The notes below the pieces were generated by a model. It searched no databases. It worked only from the letters and a program-made list of their open reading frames with translations, and was not told where the DNA came from. A DNA stretch of 64,000 bases from an uncultured bacterium. Its GTDB lineage: Bacteria > CSSED10-310 > CALFER01. Below, piece by piece: positions 34,496 to 43,184 of this stretch. The stretch lies in contig CALFER010000025.1 of NCBI GenBank assembly GCA_937951895.1, forward strand, positions 1 to 64,000, written 5' to 3'. How positions within the stretch are numbered: position 1 is the stretch's first letter; the number at the start of each line of letters is the position of its first letter. A program made the position numbers and the translations under genes.

Positions 34496-35563
34496 TCAGG
34501 ACCGGGCGAGTAACTCCCGGATCGGCCCGGGAATCAGAGCATCGTATTCGGCGGACGCTTCGTTTTCGAGAACCGGTCCGGCGAAGGTATTCCAGAAGAG
34601 CACCGGACCGGGTCCGAATCCGGTTCTGACATACTGGGCGAGTGCGGCAAGAGTTTTGGCGGTATAGGTTGACTCGAGATCGATTCCTTCTCGGGTTCGC
34701 ATGAGCCGGCGGGCGGTCTCGGCTGGTCGGGTCGGATGCCCGTAGCCGTCTCCGAAGAATGTCGTGAGCAGTCGGATTGAGTCATTCCCCGTGCCCTCCG
34801 GAGCGATTGACGCATCGGCCTCGTGCAACAGCATCCGTGTTTCCCGCATCAGTCGACGAACGGTGTCGGGATTCGTCACGACCGGATCGACGACCTGAAC
34901 ACCGAACACCGGAATGGCGCGACCGGCGAGTTCGAAGCCCAGCAGCAGCCCGGCGAGTGATCCGCATGTCCCGGCGGCAATGAACACAGCGGCCGGTTCC
35001 GGCACTTCACCCTCATCGATCTGCGCGACCAGTTCCAGTGCGGCGTTGACGAATCCGATGGCACCGATGGCATTCGAGCCGCCGGCCGGAATGAAATACG
35101 GGTGATCGAGTTCTTTCATGAGTTGATCCCGCAGCGATTCGAGACCGGAGTAATCCCCTCCGGGATGCACGGTTGCTCCGTGTTTCATGTAGAGTCTCAG
35201 GGACATCCGCACGTGAGGGGTTACGGGTTGCGGAAAAAGGATCAGATGCGGTTTGGCAGCGATGCCTTGCGAGTAGATGGTCGTCGCGAGGCAGTGGTTG
35301 GATCCGATGCCGCCGGTCGTGACAATCGAGCGTGCGCCCCGAGTCTGCGCATCCGCAAGCAGGAATTCGAGTTTTCGGGGTTTGTTGCCGCCATATGGGT
35401 GAGCGGTCACGCGGTCATCCTTGATGTAGATATCTCCGTTCAGCGCGGTGGACAAGCGGTTGAGGCGTCGGACGGGTGAGGGGGAATTGACCAGCGGGAC
35501 GCGGGGGAGAGCAGACGCGAGGGCCGGGTAACGCGCGAAAAGGATCAGATTCGATGATGCCAT
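34496..35563 (-). CDS. PLP-dependent 1-aminocyclopropane-1-carboxylate deaminase / D-cysteine desulfhydrase family enzyme
   Basis: The 355-residue protein has the fold-type II PLP pattern: the Schiff-base lysine within YGGNKPRKLEF (about 60-70), TGGIGSNHCLAT, and AAGTCGSLAGLLLG for phosphate binding. Members deaminate ACC or desulfhydrate D-cysteine; which applies cannot be told. ATG 35563 has AGGAGG 5 nt upstream. It is divergent from the microcompartment operon. Confidence 0.85.
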   Translation of the reverse strand: MASSNLILFARYPALASALPRVPLVNSPSPVRRLNRLSTALNGDIYIKDDRVTAHPYGGNKPRKLEFLLADAQTRGARSIVTTGGIGSNHCLATTIYSQGIAAKPHLILFPQPVTPHVRMSLRLYMKHGATVHPGGDYSGLESLRDQLMKELDHPYFIPAGGSNAIGAIGFVNAALELVAQIDEGEVPEPAAVFIAAGTCGSLAGLLLGFELAGRAIPVFGVQVVDPVVTNPDTVRRLMRETRMLLHEADASIAPEGTGNDSIRLLTTFFGDGYGHPTRPAETARRLMRTREGIDLESTYTAKTLAALAQYVRTGFGPGPVLFWNTFAGPVLENEASAEYDALIPGPIRELLARS

Positions 35564-35673
35564 GATCACCTCCTGGTGAAATCATGATCAGTATCGAACA
35601 TGGAGTCAAACGGTTCGGGAAACTCTGGCAGTTGAGAATGACGCGCCCGGACGCTTCCGCGCCCGCATCGATG

Positions 35674-35702
35674 TTGATTTAGATCGGTCGTGAATTTATA
35701 GT
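35674..35702 (+). promoter_or_regulatory. Promoter of the microcompartment/DNA-uptake operon
   Basis: TTGATT (35674-35679), exactly 17 nt, TATAGT (35697-35702). Transcription would start near 35709, giving a leader of about 33 nt before the BMC-H ATG with TGGAGG at 35731-35736. No other strong promoter was noticed before 46.5 kb on this strand. Confidence 0.6.
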
Positions 35703-35741
35703 TAGAGAGCATTGTCTCTTCACCTTAATCTGGAGGTTTTC

Positions 35742-36041
35742 ATGGAAGCATTGGGAATGATCGAAACCAAGGGTCTGATCGGTTTGATCGAAGCGGCGGA
35801 TGCCATGGTCAAAGCGGCCAAGGTCACACTGGTCGGATATGAAAAGGTCGGCGGCGGCTACGTCACGGCTCTCGTGCGCGGCGATGTCGCAGCATGCAAG
35901 GCTGCAGTGGACGCCGGTGCAGCGGCCGCACAGAAGGTCGGCGAGCTGATTTCCGTGCATGTTATCCCGCGCCCGCACCAGAATCTCGAATCGATCTTCC
36001 CGATCGCTCTGCCGCCGGAACCACCCGTTTCGAAAAAATAA
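35742..36041 (+). CDS. Bacterial microcompartment hexameric shell protein (BMC-H)
   Basis: The 99-residue protein is a canonical BMC-H of the PduA/EutM type: MEALGMIETKGLIGLIEAAD, a pore loop KVGGGYVT, VRGDVAACKAAVDAG and a C-terminal VIPRPH. Such proteins form hexagonal tiles with a central metabolite pore. ATG 35742 has TGGAGG 5 nt upstream; a longer upstream frame lacks that support. It is the first gene of the operon and is followed by deoxyribose-phosphate aldolase. BMC-P and BMC-T shell genes are not in the window and must be elsewhere if a closed shell forms. Confidence 0.95.
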   Translation: MEALGMIETKGLIGLIEAADAMVKAAKVTLVGYEKVGGGYVTALVRGDVAACKAAVDAGAAAAQKVGELISVHVIPRPHQNLESIFPIALPPEPPVSKK

Positions 36042-36082
36042 CCGTTCCGGTTCGATAACCCGACTCAGCCACGGAGGCTCAC

Positions 36083-36961
36083 ATGGAACAGCAGATTCGT
36101 TCCGGGATGGGCAATCCATCCGAATATGCCAGACTCGTGGAGCTGATCACATCTGCAGTCGTCTGTGAACTGCAGAGGATGGGCTACCATATCACCGATG
36201 CGGCGGGCCATGATGCGATCGATCCCAATACCTGCCGACACATCATGGATCATGTGATCGGATCGGGTGCGGACCGCGTGAGCGCGCTGCCGGGAGTCGG
36301 GAAACCTCCCGAGGGTCTCGGCAAATACATCGATCATACTCTGCTCAAACCGGACGCCACTCCCGACGAAATCGACAAACTCTGTCGCGAAGCCGTTCAA
36401 CACCGGTTCGCGGCGGTGTGTGTCAACGAGGTATACGTCGAGCGAGCGATTGCGAATCTCAAGGGATCGGGCATTCCGGTCGCGGCCGTCGTCGGATTCC
36501 CTCTGGGAGCCGTGACGGCGTCGATCAAGGCTGCCGAGACACGCGAAGCGGTTTCGAAGGGGGCCGGCGAGATCGACATGGTGATCAACATCGGCGCCAT
36601 GAAAGCCGGCGATTATCATCTGATCTACGATGAGATCAAAGCGGTCGTGGATGCCGCATCGGGCCGCCCCGTGAAGGTCATTCTCGAAACCGCCATGCTC
36701 GATGCGGATCAGAAAGTCGCGGGATGTGCGCTGGCCAAAGCCGCCGGCGCGGCATTCGTCAAGACTTCGACCGGTTTTGGTCCGGGAGGTGCAACCGCCG
36801 AAGACGTCGCTCTCATGCGGCGGATCGTCGGTCCGGAAATGGGCGTCAAAGCCAGCGGCGGGATTCGCGACGAGAAAACCGCTCAGAAAATGGTCGATGC
36901 CGGAGCATCCCGGATCGGTGCCAGCGCTTCCGTCGCCATCGTCTCGGGAGCCAAATCATGA
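36083..36961 (+). CDS. deoC: Deoxyribose-phosphate aldolase with N-terminal encapsulation-like extension
   Basis: The 292-residue enzyme has a class I DERA core from about residue 78: YIDHTLLKPDAT, EIDMVINIGAMKAGD, KVILETAML, the Schiff-base lysine in FVKTSTGFGPGGAT and GVKASGGIRD. It splits 2-deoxyribose 5-phosphate into acetaldehyde and glyceraldehyde 3-phosphate. The first 75 residues are extra; residues 14-34 (YARLVELITSAVVCELQRMG) look like the short amphipathic helices that target enzymes into microcompartments. The gene follows the shell gene by 41 nt and overlaps deoA-type phosphorylase (ATGA). DERA is the signature enzyme of the SPU (sugar-phosphate-utilising) BMC type. Confidence 0.93.
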   Translation: MEQQIRSGMGNPSEYARLVELITSAVVCELQRMGYHITDAAGHDAIDPNTCRHIMDHVIGSGADRVSALPGVGKPPEGLGKYIDHTLLKPDATPDEIDKLCREAVQHRFAAVCVNEVYVERAIANLKGSGIPVAAVVGFPLGAVTASIKAAETREAVSKGAGEIDMVINIGAMKAGDYHLIYDEIKAVVDAASGRPVKVILETAMLDADQKVAGCALAKAAGAAFVKTSTGFGPGGATAEDVALMRRIVGPEMGVKASGGIRDEKTAQKMVDAGASRIGASASVAIVSGAKS

Positions 36962-38271
36962 CCACCCCGTATCTCCTCATCCAGAAAAAAAGAGACGGGA
37001 ATGCGTTGACGGGTGAGGAAATCCGCCGGTTCGTCACGGGATACGTGCGGGACGAAATCCCCGATTATCAGATGGCGGCGCTGCTCATGGCCATCTTCTT
37101 CAGGGGCATGACTCCCGAGGAAACCGCGGGTCTGACACAAGCCATGATGGATTCCGGTGACCGGCTCGACCCCACCGAACTCGGACACCCCACCGCCGAC
37201 AAACACTCGACAGGCGGCGTCGGAGACAAAATCAGCATCATTCTCGCCCCCCTCGTCGCGGCAGCCGGTGTCCGCGTGCCCATGATGTCCGGACGAGGAC
37301 TCGGTCACACCGGCGGGACTCTCGATAAACTCGAATCCATTCCCGGTTTCAATACGCGCCTCGAAAAAGACGTCATGATCCGGCAGATCGACCGGATCGG
37401 TGTCGCCATGATCGGGCAAACCGACCGGATGGTCCCTGCGGATAAACGAATGTATGCGTTGCGTGACGTGACGGCGACGGTCGACTGTATCCCGCTGATC
37501 GCCGCAAGCATCATGTCGAAAAAAATCGCCTCCGGCCCGCAGAATCTGGTGCTGGACGTCAAGGTCGGCCGCGGCGCATTCATGAAATCGATGCCCGATG
37601 CCGCCCGGCTGGCCGAAACCATGATTCAGATCGGACGCGCGCATGGCCGGAATGTCTCGGCGATGCTGACCGATATGGATACACAGCCTCTCGGACGGGC
37701 GGTCGGCAACAGTCTCGAGATCATCGAATCGATCGAAGTCCTCATGGGAGGGGGACCTTCCGATCTCCGGGAACTCACGATCGAGTTATCCATTCCCATG
37801 CTTCAGATGACCGGCGTCGAAACGAACGAACATGCAGCTCGCCAAAAACTGGAGCATCTGCTCGATTCCGGCACAGCCTACGGGAAATTTGTCGACCTGG
37901 TCGAAGCTCAGGGCGGTGATCCGCGATCGGTTGAGATACCCTGTCGCCTGCCGGTGTCGGATCAACGGATTCCGGTGTGTGCCGCCGAGACCGGTTTTGT
38001 TGATAATGTCGACCCGATGACGATCGGTCTGGCGGCTGTCGAACTGGGTGCGGGGCGCTTGAGAAAGGAAGACCCCGTCGATCCCGGCGTGGGGCTGATG
38101 ATCGAGGCGCGGCGTGGAGATCGGGTCAATGTCGGCGATACCCTGGCGGACGTCTATGTCAATCGGCCGCTCGATCCTGCTCTGGAATCCAGAATCCGAT
38201 CGGCCTTCTGTATCGTTCCGGCCCCCCCGGCTCCTAAACCTGTGGTGTTGAAGACGATACCACCTCTGTGA
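36958..38271 (+). CDS. Pyrimidine-nucleoside / thymidine phosphorylase
   Basis: The 437-residue protein has the family signature SGRGLGHTGGTLDKLES, the phosphate site KHSTGGVGDK and the C-terminal PYNP domain (about 345-430). It cleaves thymidine, deoxyuridine or uridine with phosphate to base plus (deoxy)ribose 1-phosphate. ATG 36958 overlaps the deoC stop. With the cytidine deaminase at the operon end and DERA, it supplies deoxyribose phosphate; the phosphopentomutase step is not encoded in the window. I leave the deoA/pdp choice open. Confidence 0.93.
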   Translation: MTTPYLLIQKKRDGNALTGEEIRRFVTGYVRDEIPDYQMAALLMAIFFRGMTPEETAGLTQAMMDSGDRLDPTELGHPTADKHSTGGVGDKISIILAPLVAAAGVRVPMMSGRGLGHTGGTLDKLESIPGFNTRLEKDVMIRQIDRIGVAMIGQTDRMVPADKRMYALRDVTATVDCIPLIAASIMSKKIASGPQNLVLDVKVGRGAFMKSMPDAARLAETMIQIGRAHGRNVSAMLTDMDTQPLGRAVGNSLEIIESIEVLMGGGPSDLRELTIELSIPMLQMTGVETNEHAARQKLEHLLDSGTAYGKFVDLVEAQGGDPRSVEIPCRLPVSDQRIPVCAAETGFVDNVDPMTIGLAAVELGAGRLRKEDPVDPGVGLMIEARRGDRVNVGDTLADVYVNRPLDPALESRIRSAFCIVPAPPAPKPVVLKTIPPL

Positions 38272-38278
38272 CCTCCCG

Positions 38279-38572
38279 ATGCGACTTTCACAGGAACTCC
38301 GCCTTCTGCTTCTCATCGCAGCGGCGTTTGCCGTCGGTGTCATCGTCCTGATCCTCGAACCGGAATACCGGTTCGCCCGGAATCTCGAATCCAACCGCGA
38401 TTACTACCCGGCCGCCGAATCCATGTCCGGTCCGGTTTCAGACTCCTCCGATGTCACTCCGGCCGCGACACCCGATGGAACGCACTCGGAAGGCTCATCC
38501 GACGAGACCGGACCCGACCGGGCCGACACCGAATCCATCCGTCTCGAACCGGTCAATCCGGTGGAATTCTGA
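38279..38572 (+). CDS. Small single-pass membrane protein in the uptake operon
   Basis: The 97-residue protein has one hydrophobic helix (about 8-26) followed by an acidic, Ser/Asp/Glu-rich, probably disordered tail. I recognise no domain. It lies 7 nt after the phosphorylase and 1 nt before comEC, so co-translation is likely. It could be an accessory or assembly factor for the uptake channel. Function is unknown. Confidence 0.65.
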   Translation: MRLSQELRLLLLIAAAFAVGVIVLILEPEYRFARNLESNRDYYPAAESMSGPVSDSSDVTPAATPDGTHSEGSSDETGPDRADTESIRLEPVNPVEF

Positions 38573-38573
38573 C

Positions 38574-41384
38574 ATGAAGTTCGTGATTGAGTTATCCGCG
38601 GGCGGATTGATTCTGGGGATCGCACTGGTACGGGCCGGCTGGGTGACCGCTCCGCTGCTCGAAACCCTTCTCTCTCTGGGATCGGTCCTGCTGGTCGGCG
38701 CGCTGGTCCTCGCTGTCAGTCGAAAATCATCACGGTGGCTGTTTGCCGCGGCGATGATCTGTTTCGGCGCGGCCAACACCCTCTGGCATCTCGACATCAC
38801 ACGTGACGGGCATCTCGCCGGTATCGCAGCCTCTGGTTTCGTCGACAGCCCGGCGACGGCTTATGGCGAGATCGACGCGCCACCGGACATCCGACCGAAC
38901 TATACCATCGTGTCGATGAAGCCGGAGCGGATCGAGAGTGGAACCGAGACGCGGCCGATTCAGTACGGTCATCTGTATGTGAAGGTATATCCTTCGGCAG
39001 GTGACTATCACCTCTCGATCCGATACGGCGATCGAATCCGCCTCAACGATGTGCTCGTGACTCAACCCATCCGGGGTCCGAATCCGGGATCGTTCGATAT
39101 GGAAGCTTTTCTGTTCAATCAGGATTTTCATGGAATCGTGACGATCCGGCATCCCGAGCAGATCGATATTCTGTCACGCGGCGAAGGCAGTTTTGCGTGG
39201 AGGACCTCGGAGACGATCAAGGCCCGTCTGCTGGAGGTGATCAAGTATTCACTGCCGTTCCCGGAATCGTCGTTTCTCGGCGGCGTGCTTCTCGGCCTTC
39301 GCTCCGGGCTGTCTCCGGAGACCCGTCTGGCTTTCAGTGCAGCCGGCGTTTCGCACGTGCTCGCGGTCTCGGGCCTTCACGTCACGATCATTTCACTGTT
39401 TTTCATGGCCATGTTCGGCCTGATGAAGCTGCCCCGCAATGTCAGTTTCGTGCTGATCGTCCTGGCGTTGATTCTTTTTGTTCTGATCACGGGTGCGCGT
39501 CCGTCGAGCATCCGTGCGGCGATCATGAATTGCGTCACACTGCTGTTCTATTATTTCCGCGGTATCAGGCTCGACCGTTCCTTCCTGCTGGGTATCTCAC
39601 TGGCAGCACTCGCCATCCTGCTGAACAATCCCCTCGTGCTCCTGGAAGCCTCATTCCTCTTCTCGTTCTCCGCGGTGTTGTCGCTCGCCCTGTTCACCCG
39701 ACCGTTGTATGAACTGGGTTGCCGATATCTTCGAGGGCTCTTCTCATTTACACTGCTGATCCTCACTGCCATCGCGGGAACCGTCCTGTTCATCACCCCA
39801 GCGTTGTTTCTTCGGTACTGGGTCTGGACGCTGGGACTGGCGATTCTGCTTCTGGCGTCGTGGACGGTTGATCGATTGCGACCGGGGCTGATCGAATTCC
39901 GCAAGCTTCCGAAATGGTTCTCGGTGTTCGCCGCCGCCCAGATGGGTATTCAACTCGGCATGACACCGTTGACTGCATTGTATTTCAAGAAGATCTCGAT
40001 TACCGCCGTCATGGCCAATTTCATTGCGATTCCCCTGATCGGTGTGATCGTGCAACTCGGTCTGTTTGCGGGAATCCTGGGCCAGATTCCTGTCATCGGT
40101 CCCTGGCTGGCGCTTGCCCTGAACGCCGGCAACTTTCTCGCCATCAAACTGTTCCTCGGCACTGCTTCCTTCTTCGGCACCGGCTTTCCGTATCCGGATG
40201 TATCCCCGCCGGGACCGCGGTTTCTCCTCATTTATTATGCGCTTCTGCTCGCCATTCCGTTGAGGGGCTGGTTCATCGCGAAAGGTCTTCCCGGCATCCG
40301 GTTGACGCGGCGCCATATCCGTCAACCCGGTGTCCGGCTGCGGCTGGCGGCAGTTGCCGTGACCGTCGCGATCCTGGTTGTCGGTCTGATCGCGGCTGCC
40401 ATTCCGAAATCCCATGGCTTGCGGGTACTGTTTCTGTCGCCGACCGTCTTCGGTATGGGGGGCGGCAGCGCGATCATCGTGTCGACCCCCGGCGATCATC
40501 ATTTTCTGATCGATGGAGGGCCTTCGACTGAACGCATCCGGAATCGGGAAATTCCGCTCGATATCGGCCAGCGCGTCGTGATTCCCGCTCTGCTGTCGCT
40601 CGATATCGCCCATCTCGACGGCATCATTCTCACGACAGCCCGACACGAATGCTCGGGAGGTCTCCCGGCTGTGCTCCACTCCGATTCCTTCCGCATCGAT
40701 CGGTTCCTGCATGCCCTTCCGCTCGATGAACTGGACCGTTCACGCCGTGATACGGACAGTATACTGGCGCAATTGAAGGATCCTGCCCTGTTCGACGGGA
40801 ACGCGCGCGACAGGACGGACCATGTCGCATTGGACGTCATGTCCATTTTCGATGCGACCGAGCGCCGCGGGATCACGCCGATCCGATTGAGGGACGGATA
40901 CATCGTGCATGAGGAGACTGCGGGGGAGAGCGGCGCGGAGAAAAAACTGCGGATCCGTGCCTTGAATCCGCCCGAGACTCCTCACCAGGGGCGTTATTCG
41001 TCGGGTTCGAACGCCGCGATCATCGAGATCACTTTCGATCGAGTGGTCATCCTGTTGACATCGTTTGCGGATCGGCGGGCGCAATCGGACCTGCTCGAAC
41101 GCTACACCGGCCGACCCACCGTCCTGCAGGCTCCGTCAGGCGGGGCATCGCATGCCGTCGTGCCCGAACTGATCGAACAGCTTCGGCCCATGTACGGTGT
41201 GTTTTCTCCCGTGATGTCGAATTTCGGATCACGAACGGTCGATCAGACGGCGACTTTCTATGAATCGATGGACTGCAAGACATTTCGCACGGATCAGGAT
41301 GGCGCCGTGGACATCACGACCGACGGCCGGTCGCTCCGGATCACCTGCGGGGCCTCGGATCGCACCGAAGAGGCTGCCCTGTGA
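38574..41384 (+). CDS. comEC: ComEC/Rec2 DNA-uptake channel with degenerate MBL domain
   Basis: The 936-residue protein has an N-terminal DUF4131/OB-like region (about 60-230), a polytopic competence domain (about 265-620, with AAGVSHVLAVSGLHVTI and TGARPSSIRAAIMN) and a C-terminal metallo-beta-lactamase-like domain (about 650-930). ComEC moves single-stranded DNA across the inner membrane. In the MBL part the metal site is gone: where HxHxDH is expected the text is TARHECSGG, the GD is SF and the HHG is SGG. A separate, intact MBL protein is encoded two genes downstream. The stop overlaps the comEA-like GTG (GTGA). Confidence 0.92.
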   Translation: MKFVIELSAGGLILGIALVRAGWVTAPLLETLLSLGSVLLVGALVLAVSRKSSRWLFAAAMICFGAANTLWHLDITRDGHLAGIAASGFVDSPATAYGEIDAPPDIRPNYTIVSMKPERIESGTETRPIQYGHLYVKVYPSAGDYHLSIRYGDRIRLNDVLVTQPIRGPNPGSFDMEAFLFNQDFHGIVTIRHPEQIDILSRGEGSFAWRTSETIKARLLEVIKYSLPFPESSFLGGVLLGLRSGLSPETRLAFSAAGVSHVLAVSGLHVTIISLFFMAMFGLMKLPRNVSFVLIVLALILFVLITGARPSSIRAAIMNCVTLLFYYFRGIRLDRSFLLGISLAALAILLNNPLVLLEASFLFSFSAVLSLALFTRPLYELGCRYLRGLFSFTLLILTAIAGTVLFITPALFLRYWVWTLGLAILLLASWTVDRLRPGLIEFRKLPKWFSVFAAAQMGIQLGMTPLTALYFKKISITAVMANFIAIPLIGVIVQLGLFAGILGQIPVIGPWLALALNAGNFLAIKLFLGTASFFGTGFPYPDVSPPGPRFLLIYYALLLAIPLRGWFIAKGLPGIRLTRRHIRQPGVRLRLAAVAVTVAILVVGLIAAAIPKSHGLRVLFLSPTVFGMGGGSAIIVSTPGDHHFLIDGGPSTERIRNREIPLDIGQRVVIPALLSLDIAHLDGIILTTARHECSGGLPAVLHSDSFRIDRFLHALPLDELDRSRRDTDSILAQLKDPALFDGNARDRTDHVALDVMSIFDATERRGITPIRLRDGYIVHEETAGESGAEKKLRIRALNPPETPHQGRYSSGSNAAIIEITFDRVVILLTSFADRRAQSDLLERYTGRPTVLQAPSGGASHAVVPELIEQLRPMYGVFSPVMSNFGSRTVDQTATFYESMDCKTFRTDQDGAVDITTDGRSLRITCGASDRTEEAAL

Positions 41385-42151
41385 AGTTTCGCATCCCGCA
41401 CCTCATCATGATGCTTTCGGGTGCGCTCCTGACGGTGATCGGATCGATCATCTGGGTTTTCGCCCCGATGAACGCGCCTCGGATGGATACGATCGAGATA
41501 ACCGAGAGTGCGGATGTGCCGACTCCGGAGTATGTGGCGATCGGGAAGCTGATCAGGCCGGCCGTTGAGGGGTCGACTGAACGCACCGATGCGGGTGAAA
41601 CAGGGGAATCCGGGGTGGCTCAGGAGGCTGCAAAGATCAATATCAATGCGGCGACTGCAGAGGAATTGATGGCGCTGCCGCGTGTTGGCGAGAAAACGGC
41701 GCAGGCGATTCTGGAGTACCGGGCGTCGAAAGGCGCATTCAAAACGCTGGATGATCTCGGGGCCATCAAGGGCCTGGGCAAGAAGACCATCGATCGCTTC
41801 CGGGATCTCGCATACTGTGGCCCGGTCGCGGAAGTCCCGATCGTGACTCCCGCCGGGAGTGCAGGTGAAACCCGATCGAGCGCCGAAACCCGATCTCCGG
41901 AACATGCGAAACCGGGATCCGTGGATACGTCGGGATCGAATCCGTCGTGCGACGGGAGCCGGATCAATATCAACACCGCGACCGAGGAAGAGCTTCAGAC
42001 CCTTCCGCGGATCGGGCCGGCGATGGCAGCGAAGATCGTGCAGTATCGCGAGGAAAACGGCAGGTTTGCCTCGATCGAAGCCCTGAAGAAAGTCAAGGGT
42101 ATCGGGGCCAAGACATTTGAGCGTCTGGAACGGATGATTTGTGCTGAATGA
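41381..42151 (+). CDS. ComEA-like DNA receptor with two HhH domains
   Basis: The 256-residue protein has an N-terminal membrane anchor (about 8-28) and two helix-hairpin-helix repeats. The first is at about 85-148 (ININAATAEELMALPRVGEKTAQAIL, IKGLGKKT) and the second at about 192-255 (ININTATEEELQTLPRIGPAMAAKI, VKGIGAKT). A Ser/Pro-rich linker joins them. ComEA binds double-stranded DNA in the periplasm and hands it to ComEC; most have one HhH unit, so a tandem form could bind longer or two duplexes. The GTG start overlaps the comEC stop. Confidence 0.9.
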   Translation: MKFRIPHLIMMLSGALLTVIGSIIWVFAPMNAPRMDTIEITESADVPTPEYVAIGKLIRPAVEGSTERTDAGETGESGVAQEAAKININAATAEELMALPRVGEKTAQAILEYRASKGAFKTLDDLGAIKGLGKKTIDRFRDLAYCGPVAEVPIVTPAGSAGETRSSAETRSPEHAKPGSVDTSGSNPSCDGSRININTATEEELQTLPRIGPAMAAKIVQYREENGRFASIEALKKVKGIGAKTFERLERMICAE

Positions 42152-42167
42152 GATCGGAGTGGATGGG

Positions 42168-43184
42168 ATGAAGGAATTCAGGAAACCGGTGGCGATGGTT
42201 CCACATCACAGGGCGATCCGTGAGTGGATTCTCACGACGACGCTGCTCGCGGTCGGCTGTTTCGTCCTGATCGCCGCGGCGTATCGGCATTACGCTGTGA
42301 AGACCGCGCCGGGAGGGTATGCGAAGGCGGGAAGTGCTCCGGAACTCGAAGTTACATTTCTCGATGTCGGCCAGGGAGACAGTATTTTTATCCGCACGCC
42401 GTCGGGACGGGTGGTGCTTGTCGATGCCGGCCCCGGGAAGGGTGAGTACAGCCGGTTCGATGCCGGAGAGCGCGTGGTGGTGCCGTTTCTCAAACGGATG
42501 GGCATCCGGAAAATCGATACACTCGTCATGACGCATCCCCATGCGGATCATTACGGCGGGATGTTTGCCTTGCTGGGGAAGTTCGAAATCGGTGAATTTC
42601 TGGATCCCGGTCAGCCGTACCCTTCGGAACTCTACGAGAGCCTGCTCGAAAAACTGGATAAGCTGGGGACTCCGTATCGACTGACACGTGCCCCCTCCAC
42701 GCTCGATTGGGATCCCTCGATGCTCGTGCAGGTTCTGTGGCCGGAGGAAGGTCACCTCGAGAATGCCAATCCGAACAATGTTTCGATCGTTCTTCGGATC
42801 GTTCACGGCAACAATGTGTATCTTCTCACGGGTGACATCGAGATGGAAATCGAGATGCAGTTGAATGCCTATCAATCCGGGTTGCGATCGACCGTTCTGA
42901 AGATCCCGCACCACGGTTCGACGACCAGCTCCTCACAGCGGTTTCTGGAGTATGTCCGGCCGCGTCTGGCCGTCATGCAGCTCGGAATCAACAACAAATT
43001 CGGCTTTCCGGAACGGGCGATCACCGAGCGGTACCGCAGTTTCGAGATTCCCGTGCACCGGACGGATCTGACCGGCACGGCCCGCACTTTCAGCGACGGG
43101 AATCGGATCAAGGTGCAGCCCGAGAAGGGAACGCCGTTCACGATTCATCCGTTCCCGTCCGAACCCCCGGAGGCAACCCCGTAG
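42168..43184 (+). CDS. ComEC-type metallo-beta-lactamase hydrolase, membrane anchored
   Basis: The 338-residue protein has one N-terminal helix (about 22-42) and a full MBL domain of the ComEC C-terminal type: VTFLDVGQGDSIFI, LVDAGPG, the metal motif THPHADHYGG, LLTGDIE and IPHHGSTTSSS. The domain would lie outside the cytoplasm and may act as a nuclease or phosphodiesterase on the strand not imported. It complements the dead MBL part of the ComEC in this operon. ATG 42168 has GGAG upstream; a GTG at 42141 overlapping comEA is possible. The stop overlaps the next gene. Confidence 0.88.
   Translation: MKEFRKPVAMVPHHRAIREWILTTTLLAVGCFVLIAAAYRHYAVKTAPGGYAKAGSAPELEVTFLDVGQGDSIFIRTPSGRVVLVDAGPGKGEYSRFDAGERVVVPFLKRMGIRKIDTLVMTHPHADHYGGMFALLGKFEIGEFLDPGQPYPSELYESLLEKLDKLGTPYRLTRAPSTLDWDPSMLVQVLWPEEGHLENANPNNVSIVLRIVHGNNVYLLTGDIEMEIEMQLNAYQSGLRSTVLKIPHHGSTTSSSQRFLEYVRPRLAVMQLGINNKFGFPERAITERYRSFEIPVHRTDLTGTARTFSDGNRIKVQPEKGTPFTIHPFPSEPPEATP

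Noticed and set aside
36724..38271. Start of the pyrimidine phosphorylase at an upstream in-frame codon (36724)
   Set aside because: It would overlap deoC by over 200 nt; the family N-terminus and ATGA coupling point to 36958.
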